Source: Spirogloea muscicola (Eukaryota; Streptophyta; Zygnematophyceae; Spirogloeales; Spirogloeaceae). Taken from it: a stretch of DNA of 47,106 nucleotides. Position 1 is the stretch's first letter, and each line of letters starts with the position of its first letter. The notes under the pieces are model-generated. The model did not search any database, had not been told where the DNA came from, and was given only the letters and a program-made list of their open reading frames with translations. Shown one piece after another: positions 32,036 to 43,391 of this stretch. Position numbers and translations under genes: made by a program. The stretch covers positions 548,574 to 595,679 of the forward strand of contig WELB01000068.1 of assembly GCA_009602725.1 (NCBI GenBank), read 5' to 3'.

Positions 32036-32900
32036 CCCATTGAGGATAGGGGCTGGAAACGCCAGCCCAAAAAAGGAACAAAGTACGAGAAACGGGCCAG
32101 GGGAAGCGATTTGAAAATCAAGCACAACAAGAAAAAAAGCAGCTACGTATTACTCGGTAACCCCTGCTACGCAGCCTCAGGTCAGAGAAGCTAGGCTCCT
32201 GGAAGTGGGTCCCCTGGCCAGAGCCAGAGGCAGCAGCGAGGGCTCTGCCGGCATGCAGGTGCAGCGCGCGGGCCATAGACCTCTGCAGCAGATGGCCAAG
32301 CGCATCCGGTACACCTGCGCTAGTGACTCGGCTGCAGGAAAGTCCACTGGCTCCCCATGGAAGCGGCGGACGGTGGCGTGGCGGGCGAGCTGGTTGAGCA
32401 GCTCGAGCTACCGAGCGCCCAACGCCCCATGCGTGTCGATAGCCAGCGGGAAGAACTCGTCTTCCCGCGGATGATCAGCATATTTGAGCTCTTTAGCTCG
32501 AGCGGCGCAGGCGACCGCATACCCAGCCTTGATGGCACATTGAGCTGGGTGTGAGCGGTCGTATGCGTCTGTGGTCACCACGTCCAGGATAAGACGTGGC
32601 CCGCCGGCTTGTGGGGTGGCCACAAGGTCTGCGCCACGTGCGTGGAGACCGTCGGCCCTTTGCTGGAGCGGCATGACGGCGGAGTTCTCCGCTGCCACCA
32701 AGAAGCCAGCCTCCACCAGGATGCCATGCAACGCATCTCGGAGGCGGTCGTGGGCCGCTGTCCGCTCTCCGCCATGGGAACAGCGCAGAACATGAGCGGC
32801 CAGCTCCCTTGGCGCGGCCCCTGGCTCGCCACATTCGCACTGACGCACACCCGCAAAATGCATAAAACCACTCTCCATGAGTTTTGCGAGGACAAGCTCG
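32036..32900 (-). mobile_element. LINE 3' copy of another subfamily
   Basis: Minus frame 33091-32408 contains VRQCECGEPGAAPRELAAHV, DRLRDALHGILVEAGF, ADLVATPQAGGPRLILDVVT and HPREDEFFPLAIDTHGALGA. After a shift near 32405 the terminus reads SFSDLRLRSRGY (about 32190-32155). A hairpin (32049-32068) lies beyond the terminus. A separate subfamily by sequence. Confidence 0.78.
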
Positions 32901-33365
32901 ACAACTCTAGTCAGGAAGAAAGTGGCTCTCCCAAAGGGGGCAAGGGGGCTGTGAACAGCCAGTCCGACAAGTTGACAACCTCGTGTCTGCAAGTGCAAGA
33001 AAGCGGCTATTCCAAAGGGGGCGAGGGCTGAGAAAAGCCAGCCCAGAAAAGACGTGACAAGGTCCAAAGGGCCGAAAGGCGCTACCCACAATCACACGGC
33101 CATGCAAGCGGCTACAGCAAATAGGATGCAAACCAGATAAGGGGCGAGCGTGACGCATGAGAAGAGAAGGCTGTCGAGGGCAAGCAGAGCCAACACAGAT
33201 TATGCCAAATACAATGAATGAGGGGAAACAATGGGCCTACACAAAGCTAAGCTCTAACTTGTCTAGGAGGAAAGAAGCTCTTCTAGAGGGGCGGAGGCTG
33301 TGGCGGCCAGCCCCGAAGTCTAGTGAGGAGGGGCTATCAAAGCGGGGGCGAAAATAATGGGCTGG
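32901..33365 (-). repeat. Serial hairpin-module remnants
   Basis: Antisense remnants at about 32946-32964, 33025-33044 and 33294-33316, each next to a GGGGGCAAGGG- or GGGGGCGAGGG-type box. Two carry a pyrimidine tract in the sense direction, one ending TTTCTTGCACTTGCAG. No coding sequence is seen. Confidence 0.65.
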
Positions 33366-34418
33366 AGGTGGGCTCCGAGTCCTCAAGTGAGCATACTAGT
33401 CGAATTAAGCTGATCTGGGGAGCCAAAGCACTGTCATGGAAGCCTTGTCAATGGCGCCGCCCAGCACGCTAATGAAGCGCCTGCGAGCAGTGCAAGCTCA
33501 GCAAGAGCCAAATTTCACAGGGCCTGCGATTCACCGGTATGCCCAAAGATGGCCCCTAGACAGCGGCCCCACCACCCGGCCCTATCCCGTCCTCATAATT
33601 AGGCGTCCTAACCTGCCTGTACATGCATGAGGGCGCACATGCAGTGCCTATGTGGCCCCAGCTCCTCCACACCGCGTCCGCGCTGCTGCGCACGCGGCAG
33701 TCTGCCGGGCTAGCTCCTCCTATGCCCACGTCAAGCTGCAGCAGATCTCGCCAGGGCTGCGCCGGAGCTGCCAGAAGGTGCCCGCTGCTTCCGCAACGAG
33801 TACATGAAGAACGACATAATGATCTCGTCCTCGTCCACCACCTGCCAAGGCAAGGCCACAGTGCAGGTCAGCGGTGAGCTGGGGCCACAATAGAGGGTGT
33901 TGCGGACTTGCATCGTTGCATCTGACTACACGTGCAACTCATATCATCCACTGGACGAGTCATGAAGCTCATGTATATGTTTGACTGGCAGAACACGCAT
34001 GCAGCTTCACATGTCATCTTTTGGTGAGCTCCAGGGCAATTCACGGCGGTGCTCAGGTGACATACTGCCTGACCTGCTCAGCAAAGTGACTGGCCACTGC
34101 AATGGCAAGCTCTTCCTGCAAGCAGGATGCAGCACAATGCCAGGTGGCAATCAGCTGCAGCCTCTATTGCCCTTGAGACTTATCATTACTCTCACACAGC
34201 AAACTCCACATGACTCAGTCTTGAGCTGCTATCGCACAGTCAAGTTCAAACCTTGCAAGTTGTGGTCACATCCTCCAGGTTGTAGACCTGTTTGTACCTC
34301 TCCAATGATGACACCTGCAACGCACAGGGCAGTCAAAACTAATTCCTACATTAAGGCATGGCCTCCAGGTCACACATATGAGGTGCTAGCTCATTGCATA
34401 GACCAATATTAAGCGATG
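33366..34418. other. Unassigned region with one possible BAH-like exon
   Basis: On the plus strand 33742-33866 is an open, well-bounded segment (acceptor CTGCAG, donor CAG-GTCAGC) reading ELPEGARCFRNEYMKNDIMI ... QGKATVQ. It loosely resembles the FxxxEYxKND...GKxxV part of BAH domains. I found no convincing flanking exons, and the assignment is weak. The rest shows nothing I can name. Confidence 0.3.
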
Positions 34419-36307
34419 CTATCGGAACCAGGCGAGGCAGGCATGCCAGACCTCAAGCTTCTTCATATCAACTCTTGGAGGTCGTTTCATCCTTCTTCTC
34501 GGTGACTCCACCATCCGTCTGACCTCGACCTTCCAACCACAGCAGCAAGGTGAGAGCAGACCAGGGGACAAAGGCACAGGGTGCCCGTTCAGTACATGCA
34601 CGAAAGCTTTATAAATAGTTTCAGCACAACTCATCTGTACGATCCTGACTCGCATTCAAGAGTGTCACTTGCCAGCAATAGCATGACTGTTTATCAGCAC
34701 AGGATAAGATGATAAATATGCTCAGCTGGGCAGACCTTCGGCTTTGTCTCAGATCCTTTCCCCTCCAGCTTTGTGAGCTTTTTGACCTCAGCTTCCTCCT
34801 GCTGCTAAGTGTCAAGGCGGGCCCAAGTCACAGAGGGCTTGGTGTTATGGCCAAGTATCTACTATCCAGACCAAATCACAATATTGCGGTGCAAAGGCCG
34901 GGACTTGCCGTAGCAAACGCCCAGCAAGTAAGGCTTGAGCGTCTGCGAGGACAACAAAGGGGCCTCTGCTACCAGCTGATGACAAGCATGCGAAGCACAC
35001 TGTTGGCAGCTGCTACTGACCACTGTCATCGATGCACTGCTTTCGTCCGACATTCTCTCTGCTGCGATGGTGTGACGGCTCCCTTTTTTGCGATCCCCCA
35101 TCTCGGTCTTATTCTGGAGGCCATAGATGCCCTAGTAGCCCCAGTGTGAAAAGCCCGTCCAAGCCTGTGTGTGATTTTACAAGATCACAAGAGCAGCAGA
35201 ATGAAGACTGTTGGCGACCGGGCCTTTGCTTCAGCGAGCTAACCTCTCGGCAATGAGGACAGAGGTATAACTTGGTCGGATCAACTCGAAAGCCTGTGGC
35301 TGATTCGCAATCGACATGCACCCATCGTCTGCAGTTGCGATTGTCACAGCCCATCCACTGCCAAGCCAAGGGAGCCAACACAGAGCTTTGCGGCAGCATG
35401 TCAGAGAAGTGTGGCAGGCCACAAGGTTGTGGCGGCTGACTGTTGTCGCCAGCACGACTGCTCGTTCTTTTCAGAGAAGGAACTGCATTTCCCCTGCCTG
35501 CATGCGAGCCTTCTCAGCATGACCGCTCGCGGCAGGAGCTGGGCAAGTGGGTCTGCAGCAGTGAAGCAGCCGCCTTGGCTAGGAGGTAAGGCAGGACGAG
35601 AAGACCCTCTAGATAGGAGCCAGCGCTCACCACTTTGCCATCGAAGCTGTCTGGATCTTTCTCGCGGTAGATCTGTATACAAAAGGGGCAGTACTTCCCC
35701 TGCATGCGATGCAGAAGCAGGCAGGCAAGACCAAGCCGTCACAGTTCGACGACGAGCCGTCAGCGCCGCAACTGGCTGAGCAGGTCAGCAGCACAGCCCG
35801 TCACAGCAGGCTTGGCAGCCTGAAGGCAGCAGACAGGGCGGAGGTTGAGCTGATCTTGCAGTGGTGCATGCCTGATCGAAGTTGATCTTGCAAGCATTGC
35901 AGAGAGTCACGTTGTCCGGCTGCTGCTCAGTCCCGCAGTTGCGGATGTGCCAGCGGCACGTCCTGACACGCCCGAGACAAGATGCAGTCGGGTTCAGAGC
36001 TCAGGCTCCTGCATGCGGAGCCCTGGTACAACAGCTGCGGCACAGGAGGGTGGCCTCCGCACTGCGGCAGCCGGGACGGCCTGGATCAGCCCCATCGGCG
36101 GCTTGATAGCAACATGTGAGTACGGAGCCCCTGCAGTCCGGCCGGCAAAGCCCGCCGTCAAGCTGGAAGCTTGATCGCTGCCCGTGAGCCTTGGCCTGAC
36201 GACGCGATCTGCACGAGCACGTCAGTCCCGGTCGTGGGGGCCGGGACTCACGGGCCGTCGCCGGGGGACGTGCGCCTGCAGTGCGGGTTGGAGCAGAGCT
36301 GCGTCAT
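34419..36307 (-). CDS. PHD-finger protein with N-terminal GATA-like cysteine modules
   Basis: Possible chromatin reader. Firm exons are 35699-35631, 35357-35244, 34798-34736 and 34529-34419, all in phase 0. Together they give a PHD finger, KYCPFCIQIYREKD...DGKV then WMGCDNRNCRRWVHVDCE and KLYLCPHCRE, then a lysine-rich linker and a basic C-terminus (SPRRRMKRPPR). The DG-x-W-x-x-CD-x3-C-x2-WVH pattern is closest to PHD fingers of plant trithorax-like ATX3/4/5 proteins, but no SET domain follows. Upstream, 36307-36252 (start, CSNPHCRRTSPGDGP), about 36208-36020 (LCRPDCRG, ATLLCRSCC) and about 35960-35870 (IRNCGTEQQPDNVTLCNACK) look like GATA-type half-fingers. The joins among these upstream exons are not resolved. 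Intermediate exons between 35244 and 34798 are possible. Confidence 0.65.
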
Positions 36308-36494
36308 GAGCCGGGCCAGCGCAGGCGTGCCCCCCGGGCGGGGCGGCGGGGCCTGGGGGCGGCCCCGCCGGGCCGCATAGCATGCCGCGCGGNCTGGCCC
36401 GGGGCTCGTCGCGCCCGGCTTCAAGCTCCGCGCGGCTCCCGCCCAAGAAGGAGCCGTTGGGGCTCCGCGGCGGGCCGGGTCTCCCCCTCCCCTC
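36308..36494. promoter_or_regulatory. GC-rich 5' region of PHD gene
   Basis: Very GC-rich with one N (36393), directly upstream of the PHD gene start on the minus strand. No motif identified. It ends abruptly at the LINE boundary near 36495. Confidence 0.45.
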
Positions 36495-36810
36495 CGCATG
36501 CGCCTGGCCGTATCGCTTCAACGCTCCCTTGCCCACGCCGTCCACACGCGAGCAGGCCGTGCTATGGCCGCCGCCTCTGGGTCTCGGCGGAGTGCCTCTT
36601 TCTTTCCCTGCAGCGAGCTACTCAGACCTGATGTTGCTCACTCGTGGGTACTGAGCTTCCCTCTGCATCGTCTCTGTATTCTTTCTGCAGTGCTTTGTAG
36701 TGTAGTCCTTTTTCCGGCTCCTCTTTCTTTGGCTTTGAACACCGTTTTTGGGCTGGCTTTGCCAGCCCCTCTTCTCTAAGGGCGCGCGCGCACTTCTTCT
36801 TCTGCAGTGG
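36495..36810 (+). mobile_element. LINE 3' end with complete hairpin module
   Basis: Begins at MRLAVSLQRSLAHAVHTRAG (36498) and runs to SYSDLMLLTRGY-stop (about 36654). The UTR has GAGCTTCCCTCTGCATCG, GTAGTGTAGTCC, CCGGCTCCTCTTTC, GGGCTGGCTTTGCCAGCCCC (36750-36769) and a pyrimidine tract ending TTCTTCTTCTGCAG at about 36808. This is the best model for the full 3' module. Confidence 0.85.
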
Positions 36811-37681
36811 ACTCTCTCGTCGCTCGAAAAGAACGGTGCTTTCTCCTCTCCTCTGCCTGCAGCCGCACTCTCCTCTGCTTGTGCCCACTCCTCTTCCTGG
36901 GCTGGCCGATCACAGCCGTCGCCCTCTACCCGGACGAGTCTTGCTCTCGGCCTCGCCCCACCACCGTCGTCGCGGCCGGAGCGGACGCCCCCGCCTCTTG
37001 CGCGCGCGCCCCTCTGCCCTCTTGCACGTCACGTCCTTCCAAAAGCGACCGTCCTTTGTGTTACTCGCCTGGCTGTGTGTTTCGGCACTTGCCGGCCCCT
37101 AGCCGACCTTTTCCACTCCTTCGGGCTGGCTTTTCTGTCTTTGGCTTTGCAAATTGTCCATTCTTTTGAGCTAGCTTTGCCAGCCCCTCTTCTCTATGGG
37201 CGAGCACTTTCTTCTTTTTCACAGCTCTCGCCCCCTTTGGATGAGCTTACAATTGCTACCTTTTGCAAGGGCACCCATGACGCCAGTTGCACAGCAGTGG
37301 CCTGAGCTCGGCGGACCCCACCCCTCCCACCCCTGCCTGACCAGCTTGTCCGAGCTCCGGCTTATCCAATCGGGCCTATCCAACGTCCAGTCCGCCCAGC
37401 GGCAAGGGCTGCAACTGCGTGGATTGACGGGGTTGTCAAATACTGGCCTGCTGCTTTGGCCTCCTCTGCTCGCGCCCTCCCAACCACCAGTCGCTTGAAA
37501 AGATCACCACTCCCTGGCTGCCCAGTGACTGCCACCCTTATGAGAAAGCAGGCATGCTTGACGGGAGCCACTCTCACCCATTCTGGCCTACAGGGGTCCC
37601 GAGCTGCGGCCCATCATCACCGCGACCCTTGCCCATATCTCACCACCTGTGCCAGCTGCTAGAGCTCAAAGCTCATCGTCG
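36811..37681 (+). repeat. LINE module remnants and 3' flank of HYOU1
   Basis: Hairpin remnants at 36899-36916, 37124-37135 and 37169-37187. The last has the preceding AAATTGTCCATTC and following CTTCTCTATGGGCGAGCAC boxes. From about 37230 to 37681 I see no gene; it should include the HYOU1 3' UTR (minus strand). Confidence 0.6.
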
Positions 37682-40600
37682 TCACAACTCATCGTGCCCG
37701 GCCTCAGCCCCACTGCCCAATGCCGCCTCCTGCTCGCCTTGCCCTCCCGTGGCTCCTGTCCCTGCCGCGGCTGCCTCCTCACCAGTCGCCGTGGCATTCA
37801 TCCCCTCCGCTCCACCCAGCGTGGCATTGGTGGAGTTGGCGACCACTGTGGAGTTGACATCCAGCTTCGGGCTCAGCTTGGGCTTTGGCTTGGGTATTCT
37901 GCTCAGCTTCGCAGTCTGTGCGCAGCCACACAACGCATAATTTGCATGGCCTGTCAGAATAAAGCCTGTCGCTTCACTGGCTCAAGGACCCACTCCTCTT
38001 TAAGTCCTTGCTTTGTAATCAGTTCTCTGACATCTTCTTGGCAAGCTCAAAGTCCTCAGCTCACCTTCTCCATGAGCATGCCCATCTTCCTCAATACTTC
38101 AGCGGATGTAAAAACTGGCGGCTTGTCCAGAGGGGTTCTGCATTTGAGAAGGTGGACTTGAATACCTCAACTAGTGCCCATGCTCTTTCTGGGCAGGCTC
38201 AAAGCTACTGCTAGAAGAGTCACCACCAGTGACAACCACAATCAGTCCAGATACTCAAGATGCCCTACCAAGCAGCTATCAAGAAGCCCGATCATTTGCC
38301 TGGTGCTTTGCACAGATATCCAAAGCCTGACAGGCGGAAAGGTGCGCACACCTTTCTTGTTCCCGGACCTTCTCAGTCAGCCAAGACTCTGCCGCCTCCA
38401 CTTCCTCAAGGACCTGCAACAGCAGCATCACTCAAGGAGCTCATGCAAGCGAGATGCCCCCCAATGAAAACTCGACAAATAGTTTAACTTGCCAATCGAG
38501 TGATTTGTCAGCTGGACACACCTTGGCTTTGTCGGTGTCATTAATCCAGGGCTTCGCGTTGGCCATCTCATCAATTTTCTGAAATGTCAAGCTCCATGAG
38601 GAAAACGATAGTGCAAATGAGCTCATCCTCCAGACCAAACGTCTCCATGGACAGGATTGCTTGAATTGGGTCGGAAGGAGTGAAGCAATGGCAAGCTCAC
38701 CTGGCGAACTTCTGCAGCAGCCCCCTTAAAGGCTTCAACACCAGCAGGTCTTGCTGTGAGCTCTTCCACCCTGGTGAGAGCTCGCCAGTAGAATCAGATC
38801 AAACGTAATGAAGAGCGAACAACAAGCAGAGCTACTGAGGCTTTCAAGCTGGGAAAGAAAGCAGAGCACATGAAATCTCCTTCTAGTCGTTAGTCGGTAA
38901 CGACTAGAAGGACAGCTGAAGCTGTTCGGCCTGGTCCAGTAAAGGTGACAGCCATGACGGCCAAGCAGTAGGAGAGCTCTACGGACTTCTCTTCGTCTTG
39001 TGTAGTACACACACACAATGGAAGCCTCACTGCAGAACAGATAGAAAGCACAAGCCAAAGTGGTTCTAGACACCAACCAGTAGAATATCTGATCACCAAC
39101 ACCCTTCAGGCTTGCCAAGCGGGCCCTGAACTCTGTGGCATTGACGTTATCTCCTTCTGCATAAAGCCAATCCTCAACCTGCAACCACAAATCACGCACT
39201 GGTTACTGAAAGAGCATCTGCACGTACTCGATGACCTGATATCCTGAACCTCAGACATCTTGGAAATCAGTTACACTACATCCTTTTGCTAGTGCTTGCC
39301 CAGCACTGCAATGCACACAAAGTGACCCTGCACCTCGCTCATCTTTGCTCGGAACTCATTTCGCTGGTCCTCTGTGGACACCTTGTTGACTCCGTTCTCA
39401 TTCCCAGCTTCCAGCTGAAGCAAGTAAATTGGTGTCAGCATCATGATTGCTCCGCTGTCTGAGCTGCCTAGAAGCAGTCTATGTATATAGTGCCATCTCG
39501 GGACAAGCTAGTGAAGGAGTCAAAAGGCAACTTGCTTACAACACGGTGAGGCATGCACATGCATTTCTGGCAACCTTATCTAGAGTCGCAAAAATGTAGG
39601 ACTCCAGACTGTTCTTGGCCTCCTCAGTCTCCCGCTTGCTGGTAGCCTTCATTCTTAGAATTTCCAAACGTTCTCTGCCTCTTTGAATTGCCTCGACAGA
39701 AAGACCCCTCACTTCACTCGAAGATACATCCTTGATCTGGGTATACAGGTCAAGCAGTATAAGGATGAGCAGCAAGCACATGAACCATTGTCAAGGTCTG
39801 CAGATCAGATCACTTGCTTGGTCCTCACCATCAGTGGAATGCGGAGGTCCTCACCATGAGCGGAATGCGGATGGTTCGTTTCCTGAGCTTTTTCTTCATC
39901 TCCACAGTAGGAGCCTCGGTGGTTTCATTCTCGGAAGCAGTCATATTCATGGGCTGCAGTAAGTCTTCTGCTGTCTCTCCAGCACCTTCTTCGTCTTTGG
40001 AATCTTCCTGTAATTGGGACTCAACCTAATGTCAAGCCAGATAAGACCTTCACATGCAACCCAGTTGCATTGCATCTGTGCAAGTCACTGCTGAATGTGA
40101 ACTCTGGACCTGCATAGATACAGACCTCGTCCAAAGCAGTTGCACTGCCAGTATCGGTAATATTTGAGCTGCCATCCTCTGTAGCAGTTGCCACTATTGT
40201 TGCATTGACTGGCTGGCTCTCATTCTTGATTAAGACAGGGACCTCAATCCACTCCTGTATCTCCACCACAGCTTCCACTTTATCCAGTGATGCAAGGCCG
40301 CTGCGTGTCAGCGCCAAGTGCATATTCAGCTTGATGGGTTGCGAGAGATTGAACGAGCTGTACTTGGCCGTTGCATTGGCAACACCAGTAATGGAATATG
40401 TCGCAATCTCCTCGGTTGCAATTCCAGGAGGAAGTGCGTCATTGCTGTCGTATTGCAGCCGCACTACAAAATCCTCAGACTGGCCTTTCAGCGGTTTAAT
40501 GATCTGTAGAGTGATATGAGGACATCACTATGAGTCAAAGAACATGACTGCCACGACAAGCAGGCTACAGTATGCTGTGGTGAAGACATGTATATCAGAC

Positions 40601-43346
40601 AAGACCCAGGATGGAATGCTTCGCTTTCACGGACAAGGGAGGTCAATTGCCAATGCTTAAGAACAAGGATGTTTCTCAAACATTCTCACCTTTGTGGGCA
40701 ATCTTTTGAGCCGTGGAAACAAAAGCTGTGGTTCACCTCCACCCACTGTGATTGCCTCGTCGGTAGCATTCTCAAGTTGCAAGTGTACTGCATAAGGCAA
40801 GCCATCTACCATGCCAATCTTCCGATTAAGCTTGAAACCGTCACTCAAATTAGCAGCTACCAGTGAGGCGCCCAAAGCCATGGCCTCATCAGCGTCCATG
40901 TGGCGAGCTAGGCCCTTGTCCCCTACAAACTGGGACAGCACCTGCTGAAGCTTGGGTACGCGGGTAGCTCCTCCTATAAGCTCGATCGAGTGAATGTCCT
41001 GCATGGTGAGGTTTGCATCGGCAACTACGTCTTTCACAGGTGCCAGCGCCCTGGGCCACAGATCCGCACACAGCTCCTCAAACTTCTGCCTCGAGATTGT
41101 GGTCCTAACAACCAAAGAGAGGATGAGGTTGAGGTGATCCATGTGCAAAGTTAGTCAATAAACAGGTCTGCATTCTGCCAAATTTGTCTAATCCTGCCAG
41201 ATCCGAGCTGGACAACAAGTGGCTCAACTTCAATCTACCTGCACATACCTGAAGTCTCTGTCCTCAAAGAGACCTTCAACAGACAACGGAGCATCAACAT
41301 TGGCGCTGAGAATCTCCTTCGTCCTCTTCACCTCCTTTTTCAGCTTGGCCATGGCTTTTGGAGATGACCTCACGTCAGCACCAGAGCCAAGCTTTTCATT
41401 GAACTCGGTTGCAAAGTGTTCGACAAGTCTTGCCTCCATTGTCTGACCACCAAGTGTGGCGTCCCACCTTATCGCTTTGACCTGCTCAGGCCAGCAGTCA
41501 TTCCAAGCCAGTGCGTCCTCACAGAGAGCAACCATAACAAGGAAAGGACAATATAATGTCTCGATAATGCACAAGGACGAAAATCCAGAAGGGGAGCCTA
41601 AAGCAGCCTGGGTAAGAGAGTGTCAATAGCCTGCATGCGTTGCCTACAGAGATTGCAAGTTGGGGAGCACAATTGGAGAACTAGTAGAGTGATGACCTGG
41701 AATTGATTGAACGTAACAGGCTTTCCACGCTCTTTGACAGTATAAGCTGAGAAGTGAAGGACGGCAGCGTAGGCGCTATTTGCTCCCACATCATACACGA
41801 CAATGTCACGAGAGGCATTGCTGAAGTCTGCAGAGGTCGAATACACGCCCTTGATGTTAGGCTGTGTCGTGATGAGAAGCCATGATCAGCATCATTGCTG
41901 TCTTAGTGCACCGTGCTTGCACATGGTTTCCTTGACAGCTTACAAGGGAGGAATCAGCCCCACCTTTGTCTATGCCATATTGAAGTGCAACTCCAGCATG
42001 CTCGTTCACCAAGGACATCACGTTGATGTCAGCAATCTGGGCTGCATCAAGGATTGCTTGCCTTTGGCTCTGCCCAAAGTATGCTGGCACAGTAATGACT
42101 GCAACGATGTGAAGTGCAGATTTGTCAGCTCCAGCAGGCAGCCACCGTCTCAGACCTTTGCGTGTGTCGAGGTTGTACGTAACCATCTGTCGAGAGGCTC
42201 AGACACGTAACAGTGCCGTGCACACCAACCTCCGTGCAAACGCTAGCTCCCAATAAACTTCAGACGCATCACCAATGACGGCCTACACTAGCGCTACTGC
42301 ACCCGTCCTTTCACTGAGGCCTGTTGACTGTAAGGAGGGGAACCTCACCTACATTCTTAATGATGGACTTCGAGTGTGACTCGGCAAGAGTGCGGACGTA
42401 GTTGAAGAGCATTGCCATCAACTCCTCAGGATGTAGGACTTCTCCATCGTGCGTCTATACCAAAAGCGCGACAGGCTGTGGTGTTCAGGTGCAAAGGTGC
42501 AGCAGACCATATGCTGAAGTCCTCAGAAAGTGCAGGTCCTTCTGCTATCGAGGACTTACTTTTATTTTACAGGTCCCCCGTTCTTCGTCACGCACGAGCT
42601 CGTACGGAAGGTAGCTTCCATTGAGCAAAGCCTGCCATTCATCGAGGCAGATGAGGCGTCAGGGGGGGTGTGGAGGTAACTACGGCCACAGCGAAGCTGC
42701 AGCTGTACAAGAGCTCAAGGCCCAGAGGCAAGAGGCAGTCGGGTCCGCGCGCGCAATGCCTCAGTGAGTGCGTATGAAGAGATCGAGTCGGACTCGGATC
42801 GCAGACGGTGTCGCTTGCACCAGTGAATGCTCCTATCTCTACAAGCAGCACTGCCCCAACTCCGTGCTGCTCAATTCGCGGGAGTCCTGGTGGATCGGGG
42901 CAGGCTCGTGAAGTGCAACGCCTCGGCCGTCAGAGGCACCGAGCCTCGGAGCAGCTGCCTCGGCGGTCGCTCACCTGCGCCGCCGGCATTGGCTTGCCGA
43001 CGAGGTCGCGCAGGCGCGCGTAGACGCGGTCGGGGTAGCGCACGAGCATGCCGGCGGCCTCCTCGGACGCGAGCGCCTCGCCGCGGACGTAGGCGACGAG
43101 CGCAGGGGACTTGCGCTTGGAGATCTCGTTGATGGCGATGGTGATGGGGCTCTGGCCGGGCCGCGGGTTGACCACCGCCACCTTGAGCCACTCGGAGCCA
43201 TAGTCCACGCTCGCCACGGCGGCCCGCGCGGGCGCAACCAGCGCGACAAGCAGCGCCAGAAGCAGCAGCGGCAGCGGCGCCGCCGCCGCTGCCGGCGGCG
43301 GCCGCGCATGCGGCGGTGTTCGCCACGCTGGCGCGCCGGCCGCCAC
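37682..43346 (-). CDS. HYOU1: ER-lumenal Hsp70-family chaperone HYOU1/GRP170 (plant Hsp70-17 type)
   Basis: Large Hsp70 relative that assists folding and nucleotide exchange in the ER. Seventeen exons with closing phases: 43346-42975, 42631-42560, 42454-42349, 42098-41964, 41827-41697, 41481-41249, 41104-40690, 40503-40126, 40025-39855, 39736-39575, 39414-39334, 39178-39078, 38770-38701, 38578-38522, 38413-38352, 38137-38065, 37915-37682; 950 residues. The signal peptide has a Leu-rich core (residues about 24-36) ending ...APARA before [16 protein letters not shown]. The ATPase domain shows [32 protein letters not shown] and [17 protein letters not shown]. Asn-rich glycosylation-like sites follow ([29 protein letters not shown]). 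A helical C-terminus ends in HDEL. GPs of this family replace the canonical DLGTT loop, as here. It is divergent from GNA1. The donor of exon 9 is duplicated. Confidence 0.96.
38879..38911. repeat. Perfect 13-bp inverted repeat in HYOU1 intron 12
   Basis: CCTTCTAGTCGTT (38879-38891) and its exact complement AACGACTAGAAGG (38899-38911) around AGTCGGT. Strong hairpin inside the intron between exons 12 and 13. No other copy was seen in the window. Confidence 0.9.
39820..39871 (-). repeat. 26-bp tandem duplication of the exon 9 splice donor of HYOU1
   Basis: Units 39820-39845 and 39846-39871 differ at two bases. Each carries, on the minus strand, the codons before the junction and a donor (ATG then GTGAGGACC). 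Use of the first donor met (ending 39855) keeps frame with exon 10; the second adds 26 nt and shifts frame into a stop. Confidence 0.9.
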
Positions 43347-43391
43347 GTCGGCTGGTCTGCGAGGAAGGCCGTCTCGCGGCCCCCCTGGGCT
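43347..43391. promoter_or_regulatory. 45-bp head-to-head interval of HYOU1 and GNA1
   Basis: Only 45 bases separate the start codon of HYOU1 (minus, 43346) from that of GNA1 (plus, 43392). Both starts are the only sensible ones: the signal peptide for HYOU1, and the family start for GNA1. A shared promoter with overlapping 5' UTRs is implied. No TATA-like box is visible in this GC-rich stretch. Confidence 0.75.
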
